A stretch of DNA of 10,589 nucleotides from Baffinella frigidus (taxonomy: Eukaryota; Cryptophyceae; Cryptomonadales; Baffinellaceae): assembly GCA_026770585.1 (NCBI GenBank), contig MU646357.1:1055829-1066417 (forward strand), read 5' to 3'. The first letter of the stretch is position 1, and each line of letters opens with the position of its first letter. The notes under the pieces are model-generated. The model saw nothing but the letters and a program-made list of their open reading frames with translations. It did no database searches and had not been told where the DNA came from. The translations under genes and the position numbers were made by a program. Positions 8,201 to 10,518 of the stretch are shown one piece after another.

Positions 8201-9199
8201 AAGTCCCGAACAGGCACGGGCTGGGGCAGTTCCGCGCGGTGGATGGGGGGTCGTACAACGGGCAGTGGGAGAAGGGCGACCAGCACGGGGTTGGCATCGA
8301 AGTCATTCTGCGTGAGGGCGTCCCCCAGGAGGTGCGTTTTCGTGGACGTATCCTTTGAGGAGGTGCGTTTTCGTGTTCGAGTCTCTTCACGAGGTGTGTT
8401 TTTGAGGTCGCGTCCCTCAGGAGCTGTAGTTTCGTGTTCGTGATCCTCGGTCGCGTCCGGGGTGAAGGTTGTGTGCCGATGTCGAGTCAACTAAGCACAC
8501 GCATGAAAGCCAGGACCGGGATTCCGGTCCTGGCTCAATCCCGGTCCTGGCTTTTTCATTTTAAAAGTCCATTTCCTTCAGGATTCAGGTGGAAGTTTTT
8601 ATCATTTTGCCCCGTCCTTGCTCGGCAGCGGATATGCGTTTCTGTAGTCCCGGTCGGCTGTTCGCTTTCAGGAAAGATGACTCCCTCTTGTTTACTTTCA
8701 GTAAAGTTGGTTCCCTCGCGATTAACTTAACACCCTCTGGGTTAACTTAACTGGGCGGCAGTTCATGACGGTACACAAGAAGGGCGAGCGAATCGACAAG
8801 TAACCGCGCACGTCCGCCATAACGCACCGTTGCAACATCACACGTCCGCAGACACGCACCGATTCAGCTTCACACGTCCGCGAACAGTCGCGGTTTCGGT
8901 ATTTGGCGATTAACTTTCTGGGGCGGCAGTTCATGGCGGTGCACAAGAAGGGCGAGCGAATCGAAACGTACCTCTCTATCTCTCTCTCTCTATCTCGCTC
9001 TCTCTCTCTCTCGCTCGCTCTCTCTCTCTCTCTTGCTCGCTCGCTCGCTCGTTCGCTCTCGCTAGTTCTCTCTCTCTCTGCGCTTTACAAACGTGCCCCA
9101 CCCACACGACAGTTCATGGCGGTGCACAAGAAGGGCGAGCGAATCGAGAAGTACCCCCGCACCGACGCCAAGTCTAAGCGCATCCAGGCCGATATCGAC
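572..9199 (+). CDS. multi-exon MORN-repeat protein gene (composite model, partial)
   Basis: Proposed spliced gene of eight exons (572-663, 1345-1421, 3071-3173, 5015-5087, 6414-6501, 7676-7732, 8214-8331, 9113-9199), about 695 coding bases or 230 residues. Exon phases agree at every junction: 0, 2/1, 0, 1/2, 2/1, 2/1 and 0. Junctions 4-5, 5-6 and 6-7 rebuild MORN repeats (HGLGKLEWVDGSAYVGQF, FESYGDGSMYLGEF, HGLGQFRAVDGGSYNGQW) at 23-24 residue spacing. MORN repeats are known to act in membrane or phospholipid association and cytoskeletal scaffolding; the specific role here is unknown. The N-terminal part is Ala/Glu/Lys-rich and likely coiled coil; the C-terminal part is Lys/Asp-rich. No start or stop is assigned. 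Several exons are duplicated in the introns, so the copies actually used are uncertain, and the locus may be a pseudogene. Confidence 0.55.
757..959 (+). pseudogene. duplicate of exon 1, split by a 161-bp inverted-repeat element
   Basis: Bases 757-782 read VAVAAERA plus AA, and bases 944-959 continue G-GAG-CTG, giving KELRAQ. Deleting 783-943 therefore restores a close relative of exon 1 (VERASAERAKDLRAQ), with the split inside one AAG codon. The right edge of the insert is a good acceptor (TGTAG before GGAGCTG); the left edge is CC, not GT. A possible acceptor at 767-769 would give this copy the same entry and exit phases as exon 1, so it could be an alternative exon whose insert is spliced out by an unusual donor, or simply a broken copy. 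The donor after it reads GTGTCC. Confidence 0.5.
783..943 (+). mobile_element. MITE/introner-like element, CCACACAGCGG family, copy 1 (complete)
   Basis: Terminal inverted repeats of about 27 bp: the left end follows the pattern CCACACAGCGGRCTWCGAAG then GGATTTT, and the right end is the reverse complement. The interior includes GCCCGAGTTTCCGTTACC and a near-palindromic core CCTACTGTAGGGTCCTAGG. Length is 161 bp with no ORF. Related copies lie at 5399-5529, 5670-5789 and 10519-10589, in both orientations, which argues for dispersal rather than tandem duplication. It interrupts a duplicated exon inside a codon. Confidence 0.7.
1072..1142 (+). repeat. second copy of the intron following exon 1
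   Basis: GTGCGTGCCGGGTCTTGACG at 1072 matches the intron start at 664 (GTGCGTCCCGGGTCTTGACG). Both copies end with CAGCGTTGTGGGTGTGGCG. The later copy is shorter, lacking the TGGTTGGTTTTGACG portion, and leads straight into the GATAAG exon. This shows segmental duplication of exon plus intron. Confidence 0.65.
1143..1219 (+). CDS. exon 2, copy a (DKAVKKMEETARRAA)
   Basis: The acceptor GGCGCAG precedes GATAAGGCTGTGAAGAAG. The exon reads DKAVKKMEETARRAAVGEF then STLHRR, with two bases left before the donor GTACCC at 1220 (77 nt). A donor at 1218 (75 nt, phase 0) is also possible, but only the 77-nt form fits the entry phase of the next exon. The sequence is helical and charged and continues the coiled-coil character of exon 1. 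A twin lies at 1345-1421 and differs by one residue in the core (F versus S). Confidence 0.5.
1345..1421 (+). CDS. exon 2, copy b (near-identical duplicate)
   Basis: The acceptor GGCGGGCGCAG precedes GATAAG, and TAACTAAC, a good branch-point match, lies about 30 bases upstream. It reads DKAVKKMEETARRAAVGES then STLHRR, with AT before the donor GTACAC at 1422. The two exon copies are almost identical while the sequence before them differs, so the pair may be mutually exclusive alternatives or a recent duplication. It entered the model because it is nearer the next exon; copy a fits equally well. Confidence 0.5.
1430..1612. repeat. short imperfect tandem repeats, no gene
   Basis: Degenerate units based on TCTGAAAGYTGACG (about 1484-1518) and GGGGCTGGTGCTGARAC (about 1518-1570) fill this stretch. 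I see no exon in it. A long open frame on the opposite strand here is a by-product of the repeats. Confidence 0.45.
1613..1712 (+). pseudogene. ELTE leucine-repeat piece joined to a decayed basic exon
   Basis: The + strand reads ELTEIALMESELTE from two units of GAAAGCGAGTTGACTGAAA, then RRPRKKKAK from a degenerate copy of the AGPRKKEAKSKGG exon, then a stop at 1722. A related piece is at 2234-2308. Leucines at intervals could continue a helix, but the two-copy short repeat may equally be a simple tandem repeat with no coding role. Confidence 0.35.
1717..1876. mobile_element. 160-bp fold-back element, 65-bp arms
   Basis: Arms 1722-1786 and 1807-1871 are almost perfect reverse complements, extending with mismatches to about 1717 and 1876, around a 20-base loop. 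The arms contain the palindromic core CCTACCGTAGG that recurs across the window. A diverged half-copy lies at 6181-6252. There is no ORF. The structure fits a fold-back or MITE-type element and could extrude as a long hairpin. Confidence 0.75.
2131..2183 (+). pseudogene. diverged copy of the basic exon 3
   Basis: After GCAGCAT the sequence matches the AAAGCCGGG...CGGAAGAAGGA...AGGCGGGGCC pattern of exon 3, but with base losses that break the frame relative to the KAGPRKKEAKSKGG copies. It belongs to the array of basic-exon copies at 2363, 2588, 2820 and 3071. Confidence 0.45.
2234..2308 (+). pseudogene. ELTE-repeat copy fused to the exon 3 start
   Basis: Following GATGGCAGCAG, an ATG opens MKAELTEISLMESELSECE and reaches a stop at 2306. 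The first three residues are those of exon 3 (MKAG); the rest repeats the ELTE unit seen at 1613-1665. It looks like a junction between two duplicated pieces, not a complete exon. Confidence 0.35.
2363..2390 (+). pseudogene. basic exon 3, truncated copy
   Basis: GATGGCAG then AAGCATGAAGGCCGGGCCGC. It reads SMKAGPRKK before diverging into unrelated sequence. The upstream stretch AACCTTAATCTCTGTGTATT, pyrimidine-rich and telomere-like, is the same as at the 2588 copy. Confidence 0.45.
2588..2644 (+). pseudogene. basic exon 3, 5' half copy
   Basis: It reads SMKAGPRKKEAKSKGGAST after the acceptor-like GATGGCAG. The frame matches exon 3, but the RPSSGHGQ half and its donor are missing; intronic repeat follows directly. 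It could be used only if a cryptic donor exists downstream. Confidence 0.45.
2645..3062. repeat. tandem intronic repeat of about 230-250 bp, two units
   Basis: Both units contain TCACCTGAATCCTGAAGGAA, the palindrome GGACTTTTAAAGTCC or its variant GGACTTTAAAAGTCC (near 2695 and 2947), TTTATTCG.GTGCTTA.TTGGCTCG, and then a telomere-like CCTAAAC or CCTGAACG leading to a GATGGCAG acceptor. A copy of part of this unit lies in inverted orientation at about 8558-8633. Confidence 0.65.
2820..2869 (+). pseudogene. basic exon 3, 5' half copy
   Basis: It reads SMKAGPRKKEAKSKGGTLP in the exon 3 frame after TGATGGCAG. The 3' half is replaced by the intronic repeat. Its differences from the 2588 and 3071 copies are few and partly synonymous. 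Confidence 0.45.
3071..3173 (+). CDS. exon 3 of model: basic linker
   Basis: This is the only copy with both halves. After the acceptor TTGATGGCAG, one base completes the previous codon, then STKAGTRKKEAKSKGG continues into ASNRPSSGHGQRTPVGEP, ending in phase 0 at the GT of GTTGGA (3174). It is 103 nt, rich in Lys/Arg, Gly and Ser, and probably disordered; the RKKEAKSK cluster could be a nuclear-localisation or acidic-lipid-binding patch (inference). The Met seen in sister copies is Thr here. Two further copies of the 3' half lie at 3395-3448 and 3565-3621; the last has a better donor. Confidence 0.45.
3331..3560. repeat. 25-bp imperfect tandem repeat, CCCTACCGTATTGCATACCG
   Basis: Units of about 25 bp following CCCTACCGTATTGCATACCGTARCA occur at about 3331-3386 and 3463-3560, interrupted by a copy of the exon 3 end. 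Each unit carries the half-palindromes TACCGTA and TACGGTA found in other elements of the window. Confidence 0.7.
3395..3448 (+). pseudogene. exon 3, 3' half copy
   Basis: GCCTCAAACCGGCCGTCCTC through GAGCTG, followed by GTTGGA. It reads ASNRPSSGHGQRTPVGEL in the exon 3 frame, but there is no acceptor-like AG directly before it and the KKEAKSKGG half is absent. Confidence 0.45.
3565..3621 (+). pseudogene. exon 3, 3' half copy with intact donor
   Basis: It reads GASNRPSSGHGQRTPVGEP in the exon 3 frame and is followed by donor GTGACT and a pyrimidine-rich stretch (about 3627-3700). The 5' half is missing, so the copy is incomplete. Its donor is nevertheless the most convincing of the three copies, so splicing from an upstream start is possible. 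Confidence 0.4.
3727..4007. repeat. 65-bp direct repeat, copies at 3727-3791 and 3943-4007
   Basis: The two copies differ at only three of 65 positions and share GCCGATCAGGGCCTTCTCAT and GCTGACTTAATCTG-type ends. The 151 bases between them (3792-3942) are unrelated G+C-rich sequence with no exon I can recognise. The block has neither the exon nor the CCCTA-repeat character seen elsewhere. It could be a duplicated ncRNA or an unrecognised exon; no known RNA family was matched by eye. Confidence 0.6.
4072..4118 (+). pseudogene. first MORN-type exon, diverged copy 1
   Basis: After CCTCGCTAG it reads VAGGIGYAANDAGG, a degraded form of VAGWIGYAEDDAEG: the key Trp is Gly and both Glu are lost. It is followed by ATCCGATTACCTCA, which also follows the copy at 4718. 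It marks the start of the exon array. Confidence 0.55.
4136..4208. repeat. 8-bp tandem repeat (CAACCCTA)n
   Basis: About nine near-perfect copies of CAACCCTA run here. The unit is a one-base-longer relative of the telomere heptamer CCCTAAA. Shorter runs of the same unit follow at about 4526-4566, after the 4465 exon copy. Confidence 0.85.
4279..4320 (+). pseudogene. first MORN-type exon, truncated copy 2
   Basis: After TTTCAATAG it reads VAGWKGYAEDDADG, then breaks off into CCCTAGAACCCTAGGAC-type repeats (4321-4400). Its upstream sequence, CTAACGCGTGTATACTTTCA, recurs before the 4945 copy. Confidence 0.55.
4465..4518 (+). pseudogene. first MORN-type exon, copy 3, 5' three-quarters
   Basis: A strong acceptor (CTCTCTATATCTCTCCAG) precedes VAGWIGYAEDDAEGRIEF. 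The YGEMVDG end and donor are missing, replaced by (CAACCCTA)n. Read without splicing, the frame runs into repeat and ends at 4647. Confidence 0.55.
4667..4764 (+). pseudogene. first MORN-type exon: 7-bp stub and truncated copy 4
   Basis: A stub (GTGGCAG at 4667) follows CTAACGGCGTGTGACCTCTC-TAG. A longer copy starts at 4718 after CTCTCTATCTCTCCAG and reads VAGWIGYAEDDAEGR before changing to MLAVVRLPQ. Both keep the acceptor side and lose the donor side. Confidence 0.5.
4839..4886 (+). pseudogene. first MORN-type exon, truncated copy 5
   Basis: After CTAACAGGGTGTGTCCTGTC-TAG it reads VAGWFGYAEDDAEGRI, then leaves the exon at TTCTGGGCCCTAG. One residue differs from the main copy (I to F). Confidence 0.55.
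4945..4967 (+). pseudogene. first MORN-type exon, decayed stub
   Basis: TGGCGGGGTGGATAGGGGAC follows CTTTCAATAAG. It has lost the first G and the rest of the exon. The upstream GCTAACGGCGTGTATACTTT matches the leader of the 4279 copy. Confidence 0.45.
5015..5087 (+). CDS. exon 4 of model: first MORN-type exon, complete copy
   Basis: The acceptor AACCTCGCTAG, with a CTAAC branch-point match about 20 bases upstream, precedes VAGWIGYAEDDAEGRIEF and YGEMVD, with one base left before donor GTGCGT at 5088 (73 nt). Joined to the two leading bases of the exon at 6414, it spells a MORN turn, YGEMVD-G-KRHGLG, with the expected Y-G-E-G-HG-G spacing. It is the only copy in the array with both splice sites and full length, hence its choice. 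It enters in phase 0, matching the end of exon 3. Confidence 0.65.
5088..5332 (+). repeat. intronic CT-rich microsatellite
   Basis: From about 5106 to 5232 the sequence is almost pure (CT)n with CCT and CTAT interruptions. It is followed by CCAG and AAGCGCGTCGAGTTCGGGGT (5237-5261), which resembles GCGCATCGAGTTC of the neighbouring exons and may be a decayed exon stub. CACGGGCTCT is then repeated about three times (5277-5303). Long Leu/Ser/Pro open frames across it come from the repeat. Confidence 0.8.
5333..5381 (+). pseudogene. first MORN-type exon, 3' copy
   Basis: After GATTTTCAG it reads EDDAEGRIEFYGEMVDV. It lacks VAGWIGYA, and the donor is altered (GTTGCG or TTGCGC where the complete copy has GTGCGT). 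The inverted-repeat element at 5399 begins 17 bases later. Confidence 0.5.
5399..5529 (+). mobile_element. CCACACAGCGG-family element, copy 2, right end lost
   Basis: The left terminal repeat CACACAGCGGGCTACGAAGG and the interior GCCCGAGTTTCCGTTACCTT ... CCTACTGTAGGATCCTAGG match copy 1 in the same orientation. The right terminal repeat is missing: after AAGGGTTAT the sequence switches to exon sequence (GCAAGATGACG). Confidence 0.65.
5525..5702 (+). pseudogene. first MORN-type exon copy fused to element sequence
   Basis: GGTTATGCAAGATGACGAGC corresponds to GGGTATGCAGAAGATGACGC of other copies with small losses. It then reads DDEQGRIEFYGEMVDV and stays open through APLPPTQRATKGFVRG to a stop at 5700. 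The tail includes a second terminal repeat of the CACACAGCGG element (5594-5619), a CTGCCTCCTCCCACCAACCC piece shared with the intron at 5099, and the start of element copy 3. The open frame is probably accidental beyond GEMVD. Confidence 0.45.
5670..5789 (-). mobile_element. CCACACAGCGG-family element, copy 3, reverse orientation
   Basis: CACACAGCGGACTTCAAAGG then GATTTTGAATAACCCCTAAGCG, followed by CCTTCGGTAGGCAATCCGTA and GGTCACGGAAACTCGG, is the reverse complement of copy 1's interior. The far terminal repeat is absent. Confidence 0.65.
5999..6031 (+). pseudogene. first MORN-type exon, internal fragment
   Basis: CGTATCGAGTTCTACGGCGA reads RIEFYGEM and then joins CGCCCCTGCCTCTCC, the sequence that follows GTCGACGTTG in other copies. 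A short piece including GTCGAC is deleted. It is the last recognisable member of the array. Confidence 0.45.
6181..6252. repeat. half-copy of the 1717-1876 fold-back element
   Basis: ATAGGATAACGGACTGAAAA ... CTTAGGCCTTACGGTATTG ... CGGTAGGCCGTAGGGC follows the left arm of the 1717 element with scattered changes. No second arm was found next to it. Confidence 0.55.
6414..6501 (+). CDS. exon 5 of model: MORN repeat
   Basis: The acceptor TTGTCTGTGGACAG precedes GG-AAG-CGG-CAC. It reads KRHGLGKLEWVDGSAYVGQF then ENDKPHGV, and GG before the donor GTGCGC at 6502 (88 nt). It enters with two bases and leaves with two. It holds one full MORN unit (HGLGKLEWVDGSAYVGQF) and the HG of the next. The splice sites chosen reproduce MORN spacing on both sides. 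A truncated, altered copy follows at 6674-6735. Confidence 0.7.
6550..6660. repeat. A+T-rich stretch with nested inverted repeats
   Basis: The palindrome TTAATTAGG/CCTAATTAA lies at about 6577-6598, inside a weaker outer pair CAGTTCCC/GGGAACTG (6554-6561 and 6648-6655). The stretch is much richer in A+T than the exons and may be a small inserted element; the evidence is only structural. Confidence 0.45.
6674..6735 (+). pseudogene. decayed copy of exon 5
   Basis: It ends GNDKPHGVG before GTGCAT, matching the ENDKPHGVG end of exon 5 and its downstream CTCAGACCCC. The HGLGKLEWVDG half is missing, and Tyr-Val-Gly-Gln-Phe is altered to GFGGQCG. The piece ATTGCTGGGTGGT at its start recurs at 6845. 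A C12-type run follows at 6748-6761. Confidence 0.5.
6893..7060. mobile_element. 168-bp MITE-like element with 11-bp flanking repeat
   Basis: Inverted terminal arms at 6899-6925 and 7027-7053 match in 26 of 27 positions. Inner segments (TTTTTGCTAT/ATAGCAAAA and GGTTTTCTC/GAGAAAAACC) also pair. The sequence AAGTACTCCAC stands directly on both sides (6882-6892 and 7061-7071) and looks like a target-site duplication. No ORF. The flanking repeat makes this the best-supported insertion in the window. Confidence 0.75.
7165..7207 (+). pseudogene. exon 6, truncated copy
   Basis: After CCTGAACGTAG it reads FESYGDGSMYLGEF, then diverges at ACTTCTGCTATG with no donor. It is preceded by CCTGAACCCT-like repeats (about 7120-7160). 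The complete copy is at 7676. Confidence 0.55.
7303..7483. mobile_element. 181-bp nested inverted-repeat element
   Basis: Outer arms 7303-7329 and 7457-7483 are perfect 27-bp reverse complements. Near the centre, arms 7385-7403 and 7406-7424 (GATCACGTTTCCGTACGGA and partner) form a perfect 19-bp hairpin with a two-base loop. An 18-bp direct repeat with two mismatches (GTGTGGTTTGAAGGAGTG at 7284-7301; 7493-7510) flanks it loosely. A frame open across it is accidental. It fits a fold-back element. Confidence 0.7.
7511..7675. other. intronic sequence, nothing recognised
   Basis: I see no repeat or exon in this stretch until GGTGTGGCGGTGTGGCGCAG, the acceptor of the exon at 7676. That acceptor resembles the one before the GATAAG exon (GGTGTGGCGCAG). 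Confidence 0.4.
7676..7732 (+). CDS. exon 6 of model: MORN repeat
   Basis: The acceptor TGTGGCGCAG precedes G-TTC-GAG. It reads FESYGDGSMYLGEFKADC, with CG left before the donor GTCCGT at 7733 (57 nt). Joined to exon 5 it gives HGVG-G-FESYGDGSMYLGEF, and to exon 7 KADC-R-HGLGQF, both with canonical MORN spacing. A later donor (GTGCCC at 7737) would end in phase 0 and break the join. Exon 7's frame and the MORN register select 7733. Confidence 0.65.
7764..7923. repeat. interstitial telomere-like tract
   Basis: Degenerate CCCTAAA repeats, including four clean units around 7797-7827, plus variants CCCTTAA and ACCATAA. It lies inside the intron between exons 6 and 7. It could record a past end-fusion or telomerase-linked repair, or simply expansion of an intronic CCCTAA motif. 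Confidence 0.85.
7924..8213. other. intronic sequence, little recognised
   Basis: GTGCAGGCAG at about 7941 is acceptor-like, and a 20-nt micro-exon between it and GTAGCT is possible, but it is not needed to satisfy phase or MORN spacing. TCGGACAGGCT is duplicated near 8150. Otherwise nothing is seen. Confidence 0.35.
8214..8331 (+). CDS. exon 7 of model: MORN repeats
   Basis: The acceptor CCCGAACAG precedes G-CAC-GGG. It reads HGLGQFRAVDGGSYNGQW, then EKGDQHGVGIEVILREGVPQ and E, ending in phase 0 before donor GTGCGT at 8332 (118 nt). It contains one complete MORN unit and the start of a degenerate last one. Read through, the frame meets a stop at about 8356. The donor region is itself repeated downstream in units of about 31 bp. 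Confidence 0.7.
8329..8452 (+). repeat. four-unit 30-31 bp tandem repeat of the exon 7 donor region
   Basis: Units start at 8329, 8360, 8391 and 8421 with GAGGTGCG, GAGGTGCG, GAGGTGTG and GAGCTGTA, then TTTTCGTG-like sequence. Each of the first three carries a GT donor candidate, so alternative donor use would add about 31 or 62 nt and change frame. Confidence 0.7.
8506..8554. repeat. hairpin, 18-bp perfect arms
   Basis: AAAGCCAGGACCGGGATT (8506-8523) pairs perfectly with 8537-8554 around a 13-base spacer that itself carries CCGGTCCTGGCT, so two alternative foldings exist. It directly precedes the inverted copy of the 2645-3062 repeat. Confidence 0.75.
8558..8633 (-). repeat. inverted copy of the 2645-3062 intronic repeat
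   Basis: On the minus strand it reads GCTGCCGAGCAAGGACGGGG, then CACCTGAATCCTGAAGGAAA and TGGACTTTTAAAATG, matching 2883-2975 and 2665-2712 in order. Its opposite orientation, about 5.6 kb away, argues that this segment moves independently of the exon tandem duplications. Confidence 0.65.
8762..8799 (+). pseudogene. exon 8, 5' copy a (38 nt)
   Basis: After ACTGGGCGGCAG it reads FMTVHKKGERID plus AA, then GTAACC, a good donor. It is the 5' 38 nt of exon 8 and ends exactly where copy b also ends. It may therefore be a real short alternative exon, but the KYPRTD part is absent. Confidence 0.45.
8930..8967 (+). pseudogene. exon 8, 5' copy b (38 nt)
   Basis: After GGGGCGGCAG it reads FMAVHKKGERIE plus AC, then GTACCT and a long CT-rich microsatellite (8971-9079). 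It has the same 38-nt extent as copy a. The leader GATTAACTTTCTGGGGCGGC parallels the leader of copy a. Confidence 0.45.
8971..9079 (+). repeat. CT/TCGC microsatellite
   Basis: (CT)n with CTAT, CGCT and (GCTC)n interruptions, similar to that at 5106-5232. Ser/Leu/Arg-rich open frames through it are by-products of the repeat. Confidence 0.85.
9113..9199 (+). CDS. exon 8 of model: Lys/Asp-rich C-terminal segment
   Basis: The acceptor CACACGACAG precedes TTC-ATG. It reads FMAVHKKGERIEKYPRTDAK then SKRIQADID, ending in phase 0 at GTCAGG (9200): 87 nt, 29 codons. It follows exon 7 in phase. The GERI-EKY part could be a worn MORN tail, but no domain is certain. The frame stays open past the donor to a stop at 9370-9372, so a read-through C-terminus is possible. 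Its 3' two-thirds is repeated four more times downstream. Confidence 0.5.
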
Positions 9200-9377
9200 G
9201 TCAGGCCCCTCCCCTCCGCACAGCCACCAGCAACCCGAAACAGCTTCAAACCGACTTGTTTTGACGGTCCCGACATTCGACCAAACCGTGCCGGCCCAGA
9301 AACGAGCCCAAATAGACTGAGACAAAGCTGGAGGAAGAAAGGGTACCGTAGTCAGATCCGTGGCGAGCGCTGACCCG

Positions 9378-9656
9378 AAACAGCTTATTTCGGGTCTCGG
9401 AGCCGGATTGTTTGGTCTTCAGGACCCTACGGTAGCCGATCCGGTAGCCGATCCCCAGGGACCTGGGGGGTTCCTAGGTAGCCGATCCCTCGTGAACGCC
9501 CGCGTGACCGGTCACGCGGACGCCGAAGCCAACTGTCCGAGGTGACTGCCTTGTCATGTTCCGTCGACAGCGGACTACGAGATCAAGATCCCCAGGGACC
9601 TGGGGGTAGCCGATCCCCAGGGACCTGGGGGGTTCCTAGGGGGGTGAAGGACGTGA
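9378..9656. repeat. partial units of the terminal array, intron part
   Basis: CCCGAAACAGCTTATTTCGG then GTCTCGGAGCCGGATTGTTT, GGACCCTACGGTAGCCGATC and CCCAGGGACCTGGGGGGTTC match the intron part of the units at 9661-10430. GGTAGCCGATCC recurs several times. The 9481-9590 portion is different: it includes CGTCGACAG then CGGACTACGAGATCAAG, which could be an exon (ADYEIK) but is too short to support. Confidence 0.55.
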
Positions 9657-9667
9657 TAAAGTGTGAG

Positions 9668-9725
9668 TATCGATAAGTACCCGCGCACGGACGCCAAGTC
9701 CAAACTCATCCAGGCCGATATCGAC
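9668..9725 (+). pseudogene. exon 8, 3' copy 1 of the array
   Basis: It reads IDKYPRTDAKSKLIQADID after GTGTGAG and before GTAGGG, an intact donor. Two conservative changes from exon 8 (E to D, R to L). It lacks the FMAVHKKGER start. The AG at 9666-9667 could serve as acceptor. Confidence 0.5.
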
Positions 9726-9877
9726 GTAGGGCCCCTCCCCTCCGCCAGCAACCCGAAGCGGCCCAAATCCGGGTCTCGGGGCGATTGTTTTGGTTCACAG
9801 GACCCTACGGTAGCAAGTCCATAGGGATCTAGGGGTTTCGTAGGGGGGGTGACTAGATGGACGCGATAAAGTGTGAG

Positions 9878-9935
9878 TATCGAGAAGTACCCGCGAACGG
9901 ACGCCAAGTCCAAGCGCATCCAGGCCGACATCGAC
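9878..9935 (+). pseudogene. exon 8, 3' copy 2 of the array
   Basis: It reads IEKYPRTDAKSKRIQADID, identical to exon 8 at protein level, with silent differences at DNA level (for example CGA for CGC in PRT). The donor-like GTCAGA is intact. Confidence 0.5.
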
Positions 9936-10088
9936 GTCAGACCCCTCCCCTCCACCAGCAACCCGAAGCGGCTCAAATCCGGGTCTCGGGGCGAATTGTT
10001 TGGTCCGCAGGACCCTACGGTAGCAAATCCCTAGGGACCTAGGGGTATGCTACGGGGGTGGATAGGTGGCTCGAGGACGTGATATGAG

Positions 10089-10146
10089 TATCGAAAAGTA
10101 CCCGCGTACCGACGCCAAGTCGGAACGCATCCAGGCCGACATCGAC
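10089..10146 (+). pseudogene. exon 8, 3' copy 3 of the array
   Basis: It reads IEKYPRTDAKSERIQADID. The donor position is GCCAGG: GC in place of GT, which is tolerated at some introns but weaker. The inserted element at 10168 follows 22 bases later. Confidence 0.5.
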
Positions 10147-10167
10147 GCCAGGCCCCTCTCCTCCACC

Positions 10168-10304
10168 CACTTAGCAGCAGCTGACTTCTTTTTCCCCCGG
10201 ATATCCGGGGGAAATGCGGTTAGCATCCAATGCAAATGGATAAGATTCTAGTACAAATCGTTTAGATGGACTATATCCGTGAAGCCCCCGGTGGCTTCTA
10301 AGTG
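10168..10304. mobile_element. 137-bp inverted-repeat insertion in an array unit
   Basis: Compared with its sister units, the sequence after CCTCCACC is interrupted and resumes at CAGCCACCAGCAACCCGAA. The insert starts CACTTAGCAGC and ends GCTTCTAAGTG, an 11-bp inverted repeat with one mismatch. A perfect 24-bp palindrome built on CCCCCGGATATCCGGGGG lies inside (10191-10214). The remaining interior is A+T-richer than the array. No ORF. Confidence 0.6.
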
Positions 10305-10438
10305 TCAGCCACCAGCAACCCGAAACAGCTTATTTCGGGTCTCGGAGTCGGATTTTTTGGTCCCCAGGACCCTACAGTAGCAGATCCCTAGGGACCTAGG
10401 GGTTTCCTAGGGGGGTGAAGGACGTGATAAAATGTGAG

Positions 10439-10496
10439 TATCGAGAATTACCCGCGCACGGATGCCAACTCGAAATGCATCCAGGCCGGTCTCGAG
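10439..10496 (+). pseudogene. exon 8, 3' copy 4 of the array, decayed
   Basis: It reads IENYPRTDANSKCIQAGLE. Five changes and loss of the GT donor (GAGATA) make this the most decayed copy, at the end of the array furthest from the complete exon. Confidence 0.5.
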
Positions 10497-10518
10497 ATAA
10501 TGTTGTAAATTCAGATAT

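Larger units (their letters stand above)
9661..10500 (+). repeat. tandem array, about 210-bp period, exon plus intron
   Basis: Units begin at 9661, 9871, about 10082 and about 10431 (last one cut short). Each has GTGAGTATCGAGAAGTACCC, the KYPRTDAKSKRIQADID block, CCCCTCCCCTCC, GGGTCTCGG and the palindromic TACGGTAG/CCTAGGGACCTAGG motif. The third unit is lengthened to about 350 bp by an inverted-repeat insertion (10168-10304). Confidence 0.8.

Noticed and set aside
8083-8490. 135-residue Thr/Arg/Glu-rich frame on the minus strand
   Set aside because: It is the antisense of the MORN exon 7 and its tandem donor repeat; the composition reflects the repeat.
9568-9591. Short exon after CGTCGACAG reading ADYEIK
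   Set aside because: Only six to eight codons before the intron repeat begins; no second copy or domain supports it.
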